DNA of 64,000 bases from assembly GCA_902785785.1 (NCBI GenBank), contig CADAAA010000006.1:102867-166866 (forward strand), read 5' to 3'. Below the pieces are notes generated by a model, which saw only the letters and a program-made list of their open reading frames with translations, had not been told where the DNA came from and did no database searches. Both the position numbers and the translations under genes were made by a program. Below are positions 1 through 9,900 of this stretch, in pieces. The stretch comes from an uncultured Bacteroidia bacterium (lineage in GTDB: Bacteria; Bacteroidota; Bacteroidia; Bacteroidales; UBA932). Each line of letters opens with the position of its first letter. Position 1 is the first letter of the stretch.

Positions 1-980
1 GCCGTTTCGGAATGATTTGGATTGACCGCGCCGCTGGATGACCCGCCGTTGAAGTTGGGTATCATGAGGTTGGGCAATTCCTCCCAGCCATAGGACCAGG
101 CCGTGGCATAGTTGATGTCGAGGCCGCCGGAGGCAGCGTTACTCGCCGAGGCGAGTTCCGAGCCGCCGCGTGTGGACTGGGCCGTGTACTTGTACACGGG
201 GATCAACTTGTTGGCATTGGTGGCAATGCCGGCGAGACCCATGACTATCAGCAGTGCCGAGGCCGCGAAGAAGCGGCCGAGGCTTCCCCTGCGTGCCTTG
301 TCGGCCAGCAGCCAGACAAGCAGTGCAAGGGCATAGATGATCAGCATCAAGGCCAGGTAGTAGGTGATCTGCTGATGGTTCGCCTTGACCTGGAAACTCA
401 CGGCAAAGGCGAACAGAACGGCCCCGAGAAGTGTCTGAGGGAGCCACTTCTTCCAACCTTTGCCCCCCTTCAAAGCTTTCTTGTAGGTGAAAATGAAAGC
501 CGCGAGCGCCCAAGGCAAGTAGGCGATGGCCTGCATCTTGGTGTTATGGCCGACCTGGATGATCTGGAAGTTGTACGAGCAGAACGCCACGGCGATGGCG
601 CCTCCGGCCGCAATCATAGGGGATACGCCGAGCGAAAGCAACAGCAGGAAGCCTCCCAGAAGGGCGAGGAACAGATAGGTGGCAGGACGCTTTCCTATCA
701 GAAGCGCATCGTAAATGGCCTGGGTCCAGTCACCCTGGCGCGGGGCGGAAAACGTAGTGGTAGGCATGCCGCCGAACATCGCATTCGTCCAGGATGTAGG
801 GTCGTCGGGGTGTGCCTTGTTCCACTCATTCATCTCGTGTGACATCCCGACATAGCCGGAGATATCGCTCTGGTTCACGATCTTGCCACTCAGCACCTGG
901 GGAACGAAGGCGTAGGCGATGACGAGGAAAAACAGGATGATGCCCGCGAAGGTCAGTATCTTTTTCAGTCTGTTGCTCAT
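1..980 (-). CDS. YfhO-like multi-pass membrane protein (partial, N-terminal part)
   Basis: An open frame runs from an ATG at 980-978 off the left edge, giving about 326 residues. It starts with a hydrophobic segment (residues 8-25), then an extracytoplasmic stretch containing NQSDISGYVGMSHEM and a WTNAMFGGMP motif, then several transmembrane helices. This layout matches the large Bacteroidetes YfhO-family membrane proteins (glycosyltransferase-C-like fold, a family assignment from memory). The start lies one base after the mutS stop codon, so the two genes are very likely cotranscribed. The substrate is unknown. The end of the gene lies outside the window. Confidence 0.75.
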   Translation of the reverse strand, partial: MSNRLKKILTFAGIILFFLVIAYAFVPQVLSGKIVNQSDISGYVGMSHEMNEWNKAHPDDPTSWTNAMFGGMPTTTFSAPRQGDWTQAIYDALLIGKRPATYLFLALLGGFLLLLSLGVSPMIAAGGAIAVAFCSYNFQIIQVGHNTKMQAIAYLPWALAAFIFTYKKALKGGKGWKKWLPQTLLGAVLFAFAVSFQVKANHQQITYYLALMLIIYALALLVWLLADKARRGSLGRFFAASALLIVMGLAGIATNANKLIPVYKYTAQSTRGGSELASASNAASGGLDINYATAWSYGWEELPNLMIPNFNGGSSSGAVNPNHSET

Positions 981-981
981 A

Positions 982-3765
982 TTACAGTCCTAATTCTGCT
1001 TTCATTGAACGGAGCAGGTCGAATGCCTGCATGGGGGTCATATTGTCAAGGTCTGCGGCATTCAGCTTGTCGCGGATGGCGCCCAGCGTCGGGTCGTCGA
1101 GCTGGAACAGCGACAGCTGGAAGCCGGGGGTTTCTTCGGGCTCAACCGCCGGTTGCACCCTCTCCTTTTCCAAGGGGACGGCCACCGGCTCACGTCTGCT
1201 AGTACCCCGTTCGGGGGACGCCGACCCGTTCCGGGTAAATGCTCGCCCGGTGGCCGTCTCCTCGGAAGAAGGAGTCATTCCGTCAGATTCTTCCATGCTG
1301 ACGATGGACATCTTTTCCGCAAGGCCGTAGACGCGCGGGGTGGAGCCGCCTTCGAGCTGCGCGAGGGTGCGCTCGGCGGAGTCGAGCACCTCGCGCGGCA
1401 TGCCGGCCAGCCGCGCCACGTGGATACCGAAGCTGTGCGCAACGCCACCTTCCTTCAGTTTGCGGAGGAAGATGACCTGCTTGCCGGCCTCCTTGACCGC
1501 GATATGGAAATTCTTCACGCGCGGATAGATGCTCTCGAGATCGTTCAGCTCGTGGTAATGCGTCGCGAAAAGGGTCTTGGCGCGGTGCCCGTGCTCGTGG
1601 AGATACTCCACCAGGGCGCGGGCGATCGACATGCCGTCGTAGGTCGACGTGCCGCGGCCGATCTCGTCCAGCAGCACCAGCGAACGCTCCGAAAGGTTGT
1701 GCATGATCATCGCCGTCTCGAGCATTTCCACCATGAAGGTGGACTCGCCGCGGGAGATGTTGTCGGATGCGCCTACACGGGTGAAGATCTTGTCGAAATA
1801 CCCTATGGTGGCGCTGTCGGCCGGCACCCAGCTGCCGACCTGGGCCATCAGCACGATGAGTGCGGTCTGGCGCAAAAGGGCGGACTTACCGGCCATGTTC
1901 GGGCCGGTGAGGATGATTATCTGCTGCTGTTCGGCATCAAGATAGACGTCGTTCGGGACGTACTCCTCGCCGGGGCCCATCATCTTCTCGATGACTGGAT
2001 GGCGGCCAGCGCGGATGTCGAGGGCGAGGCCGTCCGTCATGACCGGACGGCAGTAGCCGCTGTCGGCCGCCAGGTCGGCGAAGCCGGACAGGACATCCAG
2101 CCGCGCCAGTATCTGGCAATTGGCCTGAATGTCGCGGATAAAGCTTTGGATCTCTCTCACGAGATCGGAATATATCCGGCTCTCAAGCTCGTAGATGCGT
2201 CCTTCAGCCGAGAGGATCTTCTCCTCATAGACTTTCAGTTCCTCTGTGATATAACGTTCGGCATTGACAAGTGTCTGCTTGCGTATCCACTCCTCAGGGA
2301 CCTTGTCCTTGAAGGTGTTGCGGACCTCGATGTAGTAGCCGAATACGTTGTTGTATCCTATTTTCAGCGAGCTGATGCCCGTGCGTTCTATCTCGCGCTG
2401 CTGCATCTGCAGGAGGTAGTCCTTGCCGCCCCGGGAGATGTCGCGGAGCTCGTCCAGTTCCGCGTCCACGCCGGGGGCGATGATATCGCCCTTGCCAAGC
2501 TGGGCGGCGGGGTTGGCGGCCATCGTGCGACGGATGTCGCCGAGGAGGCCGCCGCAGCCGCGCAGTTCCCCGACCATACGGTCGAGTTCGGCCACGCCGC
2601 GGCCGCGGCAAAGCGCGGCGACCGGGTCGGTCTGCTCCAGCGAACGCCCGAGCTGCATCACTTCGCGCGGCAGGATCTTGCCGGTCGCCGCACGCGAAAG
2701 GATGCGCTCCAGGTCGCCCACGTTGGACATCAGTTCCTGAAGCTCACGAAGGTCCCCGTCCTCTTTCACGAAATGCTCCACCACGTCGTAGCGGGCGTTC
2801 AGCTCGGCGATGTCAAGGACTGGCATCGAGAGCCATTGGCGGAGCAGGCGGGCGCCCATGGGGGAACTGCAGCGGTCGATGACATCGACCAGCGAAGTTC
2901 CCTCCGCGCCCGCAGCCGACCCGAATATCTCGAGGTTGCGGAACGTGAACTTGTCCATCCAGACGAACTTTGAGCCGTCTATCCTGGATATCGAGCAGAT
3001 ATTGCCCAAACCGGAATGGTGCGTCTGCTCCAGATAGACGAGCAGCGCCCCGGCGGCGCAGATGCCAAGCGGACAGGAATCTATGGCAAAACCCTTCAGT
3101 GACTTGACTCCCAACTGCTTGCGGAGCTTGTCCTCGGAAGCGTCCTTGACGAAAGCCCATTCGTCCAGGGTCGTGATATATGCCTGGGTTCCGTACTTTT
3201 CCTTGACGGACTTCTCGTAGCCGCGCGGCACGACGAGCTCCTTCGGAGCGAAGGAGGCCAGCAGCGTACCGACATAGTCGGCCGTACCTTGCGCGACCTT
3301 GAATGTACCGGTGGAAGCATCCAGGAAAGCGGCTCCGCAGCTCTCTCCGTGGAAGAACAGTCCTGCCAGGAAATTGTTCTCCTTCTGGACGAGCATCTGC
3401 TCCCCGAAAGCGACACCGGGGGTCACTATCTCAGTAACGCCGCGCTTGACGATGTTCTTCGCCAGTTTCGGATCTTCAAGCTGGTCGCAGATGGCCACTT
3501 TGTAGCCGGCACGGATCAGCTTCGGCAGATAGGCGTCGATGGCGTGGTACGGAACGCCGGCCATGGGGATGGCGTCGGCCATCGCACTGGACCGCTTGGT
3601 CAGCACGATACCGAGGACCTTGCTGGCTATCGCAGCGTCCTCGCCGTAAGTCTCGTAGAAGTCCCCGCAACGGAACAGCAGTATGGCATCGGGGCACTGG
3701 GCCTTGAAGCTGAAGAACTGCTTCATCATCGGGGTCATCGGATCTTTTTCCTTCGTCTTCGCCAT
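982..3765 (-). CDS. mutS: DNA mismatch repair ATPase MutS
   Basis: Recognises base mismatches and small loops and starts methyl-independent mismatch repair. The 927-residue product begins with the mismatch-binding domain containing the FYE motif (about residues 37-39, in CGDFYETYG). It continues through connector, lever and clamp domains to the ATPase domain, with Walker A GPNMAGKS near residue 625, the SRGESTFMVEM segment and Walker B LVLLDEIGRGTSTYDG. The C-terminal dimerisation tail is present. At 927 residues it is longer than typical MutS proteins (about 850-880). Part of the excess is a palindromic insert encoding residues about 836-860 (GRAFTRNGSASPERGTSRRE), which lies in the flexible linker after the ATPase domain and so probably does not disturb function. 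The YfhO-like gene follows after one base. Confidence 0.97.
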   Translation of the reverse strand: MAKTKEKDPMTPMMKQFFSFKAQCPDAILLFRCGDFYETYGEDAAIASKVLGIVLTKRSSAMADAIPMAGVPYHAIDAYLPKLIRAGYKVAICDQLEDPKLAKNIVKRGVTEIVTPGVAFGEQMLVQKENNFLAGLFFHGESCGAAFLDASTGTFKVAQGTADYVGTLLASFAPKELVVPRGYEKSVKEKYGTQAYITTLDEWAFVKDASEDKLRKQLGVKSLKGFAIDSCPLGICAAGALLVYLEQTHHSGLGNICSISRIDGSKFVWMDKFTFRNLEIFGSAAGAEGTSLVDVIDRCSSPMGARLLRQWLSMPVLDIAELNARYDVVEHFVKEDGDLRELQELMSNVGDLERILSRAATGKILPREVMQLGRSLEQTDPVAALCRGRGVAELDRMVGELRGCGGLLGDIRRTMAANPAAQLGKGDIIAPGVDAELDELRDISRGGKDYLLQMQQREIERTGISSLKIGYNNVFGYYIEVRNTFKDKVPEEWIRKQTLVNAERYITEELKVYEEKILSAEGRIYELESRIYSDLVREIQSFIRDIQANCQILARLDVLSGFADLAADSGYCRPVMTDGLALDIRAGRHPVIEKMMGPGEEYVPNDVYLDAEQQQIIILTGPNMAGKSALLRQTALIVLMAQVGSWVPADSATIGYFDKIFTRVGASDNISRGESTFMVEMLETAMIMHNLSERSLVLLDEIGRGTSTYDGMSIARALVEYLHEHGHRAKTLFATHYHELNDLESIYPRVKNFHIAVKEAGKQVIFLRKLKEGGVAHSFGIHVARLAGMPREVLDSAERTLAQLEGGSTPRVYGLAEKMSIVSMEESDGMTPSSEETATGRAFTRNGSASPERGTSRREPVAVPLEKERVQPAVEPEETPGFQLSLFQLDDPTLGAIRDKLNAADLDNMTPMQAFDLLRSMKAELGL
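1162..1274 (-). repeat. In-frame coding palindromic element, copy 1 (inside mutS)
   Basis: A 58-base core (1189-1246) is flanked by inverted arms of 27-28 bases (1162-1188 and 1247-1274). The arms pair except for two mismatches, one of which can wobble, and one bulge. In the mutS reading direction the core matches the core at 54224-54281 at 51 of 58 bases. The core is read as GRAFTRNGSASPERGTSRRE. A small nested hairpin (CCCC, GAAC, GGGG) sits inside it. The arms have a different sequence from those of copy 2 yet are self-complementary. Confidence 0.85.
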
Positions 3766-3806
3766 CTTGATGATATAGTTTTCCAGGGCGTTTTCTCCCT
3801 ATCATA

Positions 3807-3814
3807 CAAAGTTA
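3807..3814 (-). promoter_or_regulatory. Putative -7 box for mutS
   Basis: On the minus strand TAACTTTG fits the Bacteroidetes -7 consensus TAnnTTTG, 41 bases before the mutS start. No clear -33 TTG is seen at the right distance. Confidence 0.4.
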
Positions 3815-3881
3815 ATCAATATTTGCGAATCTGCGGCCTTTTCACTTACATTCCATTCCCGCCGTTTTACCGCAACCAAGT

Positions 3882-3912
3882 TTTGAAAGCGTTTTGAAAA
3901 AGCGTATATTTG
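3882..3912 (+). promoter_or_regulatory. Bacteroidetes-type promoter of the glycosyltransferase gene
   Basis: TTTG at 3882-3885, a 19-base gap, then TATATTTG at 3905-3912. This is a near-ideal match to the sigma-ABfr pattern, and lies 40 bases before the ATG. Confidence 0.7.
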
Positions 3913-3952
3913 TGTTCCGCAGATTGGCGGGAGCTTTGGATAAACGATTCGG

Positions 3953-5317
3953 ATGAAAAGGGTTTTGGTCATATCGTATTATTGGCCGCCGGCCGGAGGG
4001 TCGGGGGTCCAGCGTTGGACTAAATTCTCAAAGTACCTGCCATCCGAAGGCTGGCAGCCGGTAATCTACACCCCGGAGAATCCTGAGCTCTCTTCCGTGG
4101 ACATGACATTGTTGGATGACATCCCGGCCGAGGCTGAAATCATCCGGAGACCGATACTTGAGCCTTACGGGATCTACCGCCGCCTGATGGGTTCCAATGC
4201 TTCCACGGACATGAAAACGTTGATCGGTAATGACGCAGCCAAAGCGACCGGCGGCGAGGTCAATCCTATTTCCGGAGGAAGCAAGAGTTGGAAGCAGAGC
4301 CTGTCGCTTTGGATCAGGGGCAATCTTTTCGTTCCCGACCCGCGTGTCTGGTGGCTCCGGCCGTCAGTACGTTTCCTGAAGAAGTATCTTAAAGAGCATC
4401 CTGTAGATGCGATCGTTACTACCGGTCCGCCTCAGTCGATGCACCTGATCGGCCTCAAACTGCACAAGGCGACCGGCATTCCGTGGGTGGCCGATTTCCG
4501 GGATCCGTGGACCAAGATGTTTTACTACAAGCACCTGCATCTGTCAAAGGCTGCGGACCGCAAGCAGCACCGCATGGAGAAAGCGGTATTGGACGGGGCT
4601 TCGGCCGTCATCTCCGTAACCCCGCTGGTACAGCGGGAGTTCCAGGAGATGACCCGCACGCCCGTCGTCCTCATCACCAACGGCTTTGACGAGGACGACT
4701 ACCCGGATATGTCCGCCACTGGTACTGACGGTCTTGACAATGCCATGGAGTTCCGAGTGACGCATACGGGACTGTTTGCAGAGGACGGCAATCCTTTGAC
4801 GCTATGGGATGCTTTGGCTGAAAAATGCGCCGCGGACGAGGCTTTCAAAAGCGCACTGCGCATCCGCCTCATCGGCAAGGTCGATGAGGCCATCATCACA
4901 GCCATAGAGGCGCGCGGGCTCGGCCCCAACCTCGTCAACCTCGGCTACAAGCCCCACAACGAGGCCGTCGCCGAGCAGCGAAGCGCCTCCATGCTCATCC
5001 TCCCCCTGCGACAGGAGCCCGAGTACCGCAACGTCCTGCCCGGAAAGATTTTCGAGTACCTGGCGGCACGGCGGCCGGTACTGGGCATCGGCCAGGAGGA
5101 CGGAGCAGCCGCCCAGGTCCTGGCCGACACACGCTCCGGCGTCATGTGCAACTGGGACAATGCCGCGGGCATCCGCTCCGCGGTAGACCGCGCCTGGTCC
5201 ATGCACCTCGCCGGCCAAGGTCGTTCTTCCTTCCCGGCTTTCAATCCCGGCGACATAGAGCGCTACACCCGCCGCCACCTGACGCACGTCCTCGCCACCC
5301 TCCTCAACCAGCTCTAG
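3953..5317 (+). CDS. GT-B fold glycosyltransferase (GT4-like)
   Basis: A 454-residue cytoplasmic or membrane-associated glycosyltransferase. The N-terminal MKRVLVISYYWPPAGGSGVQR is the typical beginning of Bacteroidetes group-1 transferases. The mid part holds the acceptor-side domain with VADFRDPW. The C-terminal Rossmann domain has the nucleotide-sugar loop LPGKIFEYLAARRPVLGI with its conserved Glu. Such enzymes usually act in surface polysaccharide or LPS assembly; sugar and acceptor cannot be told from the sequence. It is monocistronic, transcribed divergently from mutS and convergent with the esterase gene 17 bases away. Confidence 0.85.
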   Translation: MKRVLVISYYWPPAGGSGVQRWTKFSKYLPSEGWQPVIYTPENPELSSVDMTLLDDIPAEAEIIRRPILEPYGIYRRLMGSNASTDMKTLIGNDAAKATGGEVNPISGGSKSWKQSLSLWIRGNLFVPDPRVWWLRPSVRFLKKYLKEHPVDAIVTTGPPQSMHLIGLKLHKATGIPWVADFRDPWTKMFYYKHLHLSKAADRKQHRMEKAVLDGASAVISVTPLVQREFQEMTRTPVVLITNGFDEDDYPDMSATGTDGLDNAMEFRVTHTGLFAEDGNPLTLWDALAEKCAADEAFKSALRIRLIGKVDEAIITAIEARGLGPNLVNLGYKPHNEAVAEQRSASMLILPLRQEPEYRNVLPGKIFEYLAARRPVLGIGQEDGAAAQVLADTRSGVMCNWDNAAGIRSAVDRAWSMHLAGQGRSSFPAFNPGDIERYTRRHLTHVLATLLNQL

Positions 5318-5334
5318 CGGCTCTCACTCCAGTT

Positions 5335-6957
5335 CTACCTGGCGGTAAGTTGCTCCAGAAGGGTGCGGCATTCGCGGTCGGGGTCGTTCTTGGCCTCACA
5401 GACGTCGTTCAGTACCATGACCTCACCGTTCTCGGCGGTATACTTTGGCCAGGTCGGGAGGGAGGCGCAGTTGGGATCGCCGGTGCGCATGAACGCGAGC
5501 AGGGCGTCGGACATCTTGTCCGACAGTGCGCGCGGCCTGGCACCGCCGCCAGTATGGGTGATCATTACGTCGGTGTTGTGCAGCCAGAAGCAGATGTCCA
5601 GGCAGTGGAAGGCGCGCATGCGGCCGTCGAAGAGCGGTGGCTGCCAGCCGAACCACGCCATGTATACGGGCGACTTCTGGCGAAGTTTGGTATTGGCGGA
5701 GCGGATGACGTTGGAACGGACACCGGTCAGCATGGCCCAGACCTCGATGGGGCGGAGGTCAGGGAAAGTCTTGGCGTAAGCCTCGACGATCTGGCGGGTA
5801 TTCTCTCCGTAACGTGAAGACAGCCTTTCGACTACGCCGTCCATGGTGATATCTTCCAAGGCTGCCTCGGTACGGTCAGGATTCTGCTCCTGGAAAACGG
5901 TGCAGTAAAGCAGCGGGATGTCCGGTACATTGGGGTCGGCCGGATCGAAGAACTCGAACGGGAGGTCGATGCCGTCGGACACCGGGCTGAAGCCGGCGCG
6001 CATGCCGGTCTCGGCCGCCATGCGCCGGGACGCCCGGTTGGCCAGGTCATAGTACTCCTCCCACGGCATCTCCTGAAGTTTGTCGATCTGGGCGGGCTTA
6101 AGGCCGGCCTCTTTCAGAATGTATTCGCCGAGCTTCTCGGCGGAAGCCTTGTCGGAGCCGCGTACGCTGTTGCCCGACAAGGCGACGCCCTTGTGGACAA
6201 GGCCCTTGGCCGCAGGCATGGCGGCGATCATGCTGACCTTGGAGCCGCCGCCGGACTGGCCGATCACCGTGACATTGCCCGGGTCGCCTCCGAAGTTGGC
6301 GATATTGTCGTGGATCCACTGAAGGGCAGCGACGATGTCAAGCATTCCTACATTACCGGAGTGGAGATACTTCTCACCTCCTACGGAAGCGAAATCGGAA
6401 TAGCCGAATGCATTCAGGCGATGGTTGACCGAGCAGAAGACCACGTCGCCGTATTTCGCAAGATTCTCCCCGCCATAGCCGTTCTGTTCGATGGCATTGC
6501 CGCTGGAGAAACCGCCGCCGTGCAGCCAGACGATAACAGGGCGCTTCCCGGCATCCAGTTTCGGCGTCCAGACGTTAAGGCGAAGGCAATCCTCGCCTAT
6601 AAGGTCATAGTTCCAAGCATCAACGAGGAAGGCCGCAGACTCCGGCTCGCGTGGATAACCGACTACCTGAGGTGCGGACTCTCCGTAATTGTAAGCATTG
6701 CGTATGCCTTCCCACGGCTCCGGCTTCTGCGGAGGCATGAAACGGTTCTTTCCGCCGGTAGGAGCACCGTAGGGAATGCCCTTGAACTGATAGATGTCGT
6801 GGAGGATGTAGCCGCGGACCTTGCCGTACTGGGTCTGGGCTACGGCAATGTCATCGCCGATGAACATCTGCTGGCCGTCGTCGGCCTTCTCCCCCTTCGG
6901 GGAGCCGCAGGCCGCCGCGAAAAGGGCTGCGGCCGCGAGGATGAGGATCTTTTTCAT
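5335..6957 (-). CDS. Carboxylesterase type B family lipoprotein
   Basis: 540 residues of the type-B carboxylesterase (COesterase) alpha/beta-hydrolase family. The N-terminus is a lipoprotein signal peptide ending in AAACG (lipobox Cys at residue 17), so it is exported and probably membrane-anchored. Seen motifs are FKGIPYGAP, the oxyanion region WLHGGGFSSGNA and the nucleophile elbow GQSGGG with Ser near residue 233. It is the last gene of a unit with the GH2 and GH9 genes (27 bases after GH2). Inference: removes ester substituents from the glycan attacked by those enzymes, but substrate is unproven. Confidence 0.85.
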   Translation of the reverse strand: MKKILILAAAALFAAACGSPKGEKADDGQQMFIGDDIAVAQTQYGKVRGYILHDIYQFKGIPYGAPTGGKNRFMPPQKPEPWEGIRNAYNYGESAPQVVGYPREPESAAFLVDAWNYDLIGEDCLRLNVWTPKLDAGKRPVIVWLHGGGFSSGNAIEQNGYGGENLAKYGDVVFCSVNHRLNAFGYSDFASVGGEKYLHSGNVGMLDIVAALQWIHDNIANFGGDPGNVTVIGQSGGGSKVSMIAAMPAAKGLVHKGVALSGNSVRGSDKASAEKLGEYILKEAGLKPAQIDKLQEMPWEEYYDLANRASRRMAAETGMRAGFSPVSDGIDLPFEFFDPADPNVPDIPLLYCTVFQEQNPDRTEAALEDITMDGVVERLSSRYGENTRQIVEAYAKTFPDLRPIEVWAMLTGVRSNVIRSANTKLRQKSPVYMAWFGWQPPLFDGRMRAFHCLDICFWLHNTDVMITHTGGGARPRALSDKMSDALLAFMRTGDPNCASLPTWPKYTAENGEVMVLNDVCEAKNDPDRECRTLLEQLTAR

Positions 6958-6984
6958 ATAGTTCCGGTTTTGGGGATAATTATC

Positions 6985-9900
6985 TTATTTCAAGGTGGTT
7001 TCGGGCACGTTGAAGCCGCTCAGGGTGAGGTACGGCCTGCCGGCGCAGTCCTCCTTCCGGACTTTCACCCGGACGGTCTTGGACTCGCCCGGCATCAGGA
7101 AGAAATAGTTGTCGGAATAGAGCACCGGGAGCACGAGGTCGCCGGTCCCGGAGTCCATGACCTTGAGGCGGAGCATCAAGGCCGGGACCGACCCGTCATT
7201 GCGCACCGTAAGTTCGAAGGCGTGCTCCGTGTCATTGGAGGTACGCGTAACTTTCCATTCCGGCGATGCCTGCTCCACGGTGCGCAATGCTTTCAGGTTG
7301 CCTTCCTCTCGGCCGCGCCAATAGAGGTTCTCGGAGAGAACAGATCCGGCCGCGCCGGTCAGCCGCAGCCTGATGAAATACACCTCCGTCAGCTCTGCCG
7401 GGAACTCCAGCGGGAAACAGACCACGGTCTCATCCTCGCGGATGTCCAGCGGGGCCTCACGGCTCCAGACGATGGAACCGTCGAGATTGACGAGATCACA
7501 TGAGGCCGTGAGGCCCTGCCTCAAGCCTGCGTGATAGTTCACCACTTCTATATCGTCGTGGAGAGGATTCCAAAGGATATGGAGAGGCTCGCAGGCCTTC
7601 TTGCTCCCGAAATATGCGCCGGTGGGCTCGAAATAATAGTCGTAGGTCTGCCATACCATCGAAGGCCAGGCAGGATGGCTCATCCAGAGTATCATGCCCC
7701 GGCGCTGCTCGCTGCGTGCTTCGAAGATAGCCCTGTAACCGTCGTAATTGACCCACTGGGCCAGGGCGGAGAACTCCTTGGCATCAGCCGGTTCGCCGAA
7801 GGCCTTGGCAATGATGCCGTTGAAACTGTCCGCCGACTGGGCGGAAGCGGCACCGGGCACTACACCGAGGGTATAGTCGTGCAGACCATAGATGGGATTG
7901 GGATGCTGCATCGTGTTGACCGGCTCGATATTCTCTATGCCGAAAGCGCGGACCATGTCCTCATAGTTCATCACGTTGGGCATTCCGCGTTCACTGTGGA
8001 AAGTTTCGTGCCCCCAAAGGCTGAAGTAATCCTTTGGCGGGAGTGCCCGATAAGGGCCGCCGCCGCTGACCACGCCTGCCGCGGAATGCGGGATGTAATG
8101 CATTCCGGGGTGCTCGCGAGCGACCGCTTCTGCAAGGAAGACGTCAATCTCCTCCGGAGGATTGCCTTCGTTGCGACCGACGTAGATCGCGAGCGAAGGA
8201 TGGTTGCGGATGCGCCGGATATACTCCTCCGCGACTTCCTCGAAGAGGCCGGGATAATAAGGATCGGGGCCATCCCAAGGGTTGGCCAGCCAGAAATCCT
8301 GCCAGATCATGACGCCGTGGCGGTCACAGGCCTCGTAGAACTCCTTGTCACCGGTCATTCCGACCCAGTTGCGGATGATGGTGAAATTCATGTCGGCATG
8401 GTAGGCGACCGCTATGTCGTATTCGCGTCCGCGATAATTGAGGAGCATTTCGGGGAATCCCCAGTTGCCGCCGAAGCCGATGAAACGGCGGCCGTTGACA
8501 TACAGGCTGAGCCTTTCAGGCTCGCCTGACGACTCGAAGCCGCCCTTTTGGAGGCCGGGCGTCGGGTCATATCCGTCCACGGAGAAGTCCATCTGGCGGA
8601 CTCCGGACTTGAAGGAGACTTCGTCAGAGACCTTTCTGTCCGTGACGAATGAGAAACTCACATCATACAGGTTCTGTTCACCGTAGCCTTTCGGCCACCA
8701 GAGTCTGGGGTGGTCGAGGTGAAGGGCGGGGACCTTGACGGTCCTGGATTCGCCCGGGGCGAGGGTCTGGGCGAGCTCGAACCCGGCGTCGCCGAAGGCG
8801 CCGCGGAGCGAGCCCTCAACGCTCCGGGCGGAATGATTGACAAGAGTCACCTCTGCGTATACATCTGCGGAAGTGGTATCCGGCAGCGGCAGGACGGTCC
8901 GGACAAAGGGATCGGCTATGCTGACAGTCCCCTTGTATGTGATATAGACGTCGTCCCATATACCGATGTCACGGCCGCGGACCGTCGGGATCCAGTCCCA
9001 GCCGACGGTCGCGTGCATCGTGGGGTTGTCGGCGCCCACGATGCCGCCGTTCTGGTCGGAACTGTACGCAGTCTGCTCTTTGACGGCTCCGTAATGGATA
9101 TTCTCATGGATGAGGACGGCCAGGTCATTCCGGCCTTCCTTCAAGATGCCGGTCACGTCGAACTCTCCTTCGCGGAAAGCCCCCTCGATACGGCCGAGAG
9201 AGACTCCGTTCAAGTATACATCCGCCTTCCAATTTATGCCGTCGAAATGCAGGAACTGGCGCTCGGAGTCCAGGTGTGCATCAAAAGTGTCGCGGTACCA
9301 GAAAGGAGAACGGAAATAAGAGTCAGAGCCAAGGAACTGGTTGTCGGCAAATGCCGGATCGGCGACGGCGCCGGCATTGACGAAGCTTGCGAGTACGGTG
9401 CCGGGCACCGTGGCCGGCATCCAGGCGCCGTCGTCATACGACGGGCCAGAGAGGGCCGCACCGTCGGCCTGCACCAGGGAGGCGCGCCGGAGCTTCCAGG
9501 CTCCGCCTGCAAGGTCCTGACGCGCGCCCCGGCGCGCAGGCGCGGCCTTCGGCACGGCGGCTGCGCCGCCGCGCCCGTACACCTCGAGCTCGGCGAGCTC
9601 GAGCGGCCGCCCGTCCGCCGAGGCGGCGAACGCCGCCCGGACATAGCGCGCCCTGGCGGACTTAGCGAGTTTCACTTCGCCAAAGTCCGCGGCGCTGCCG
9701 ATCCTTGCCACCGATGTCCAAACTATATTGTCATAAGATGTCAGTATCTCCCCGGATACCGCAGGGTTCAGCCAATGGAAAACCAGCTTATCGAACTCCG
9801 ACTCGAAACCCAGGTCCACCGTAACCCACTCGTCAGCCGCTCCGGCGCTCCGCCAAGCGCTGACGAACCTAGTACTCGGCAGGACATCGAGCAACTCCCC

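Noticed and set aside
1153-2973. 606-codon open frame on the plus strand opposite mutS
   Set aside because: Shadow of a GC-rich gene: mutS fits the family over its whole length, and this frame shows no known motif and His/Ala-rich composition.
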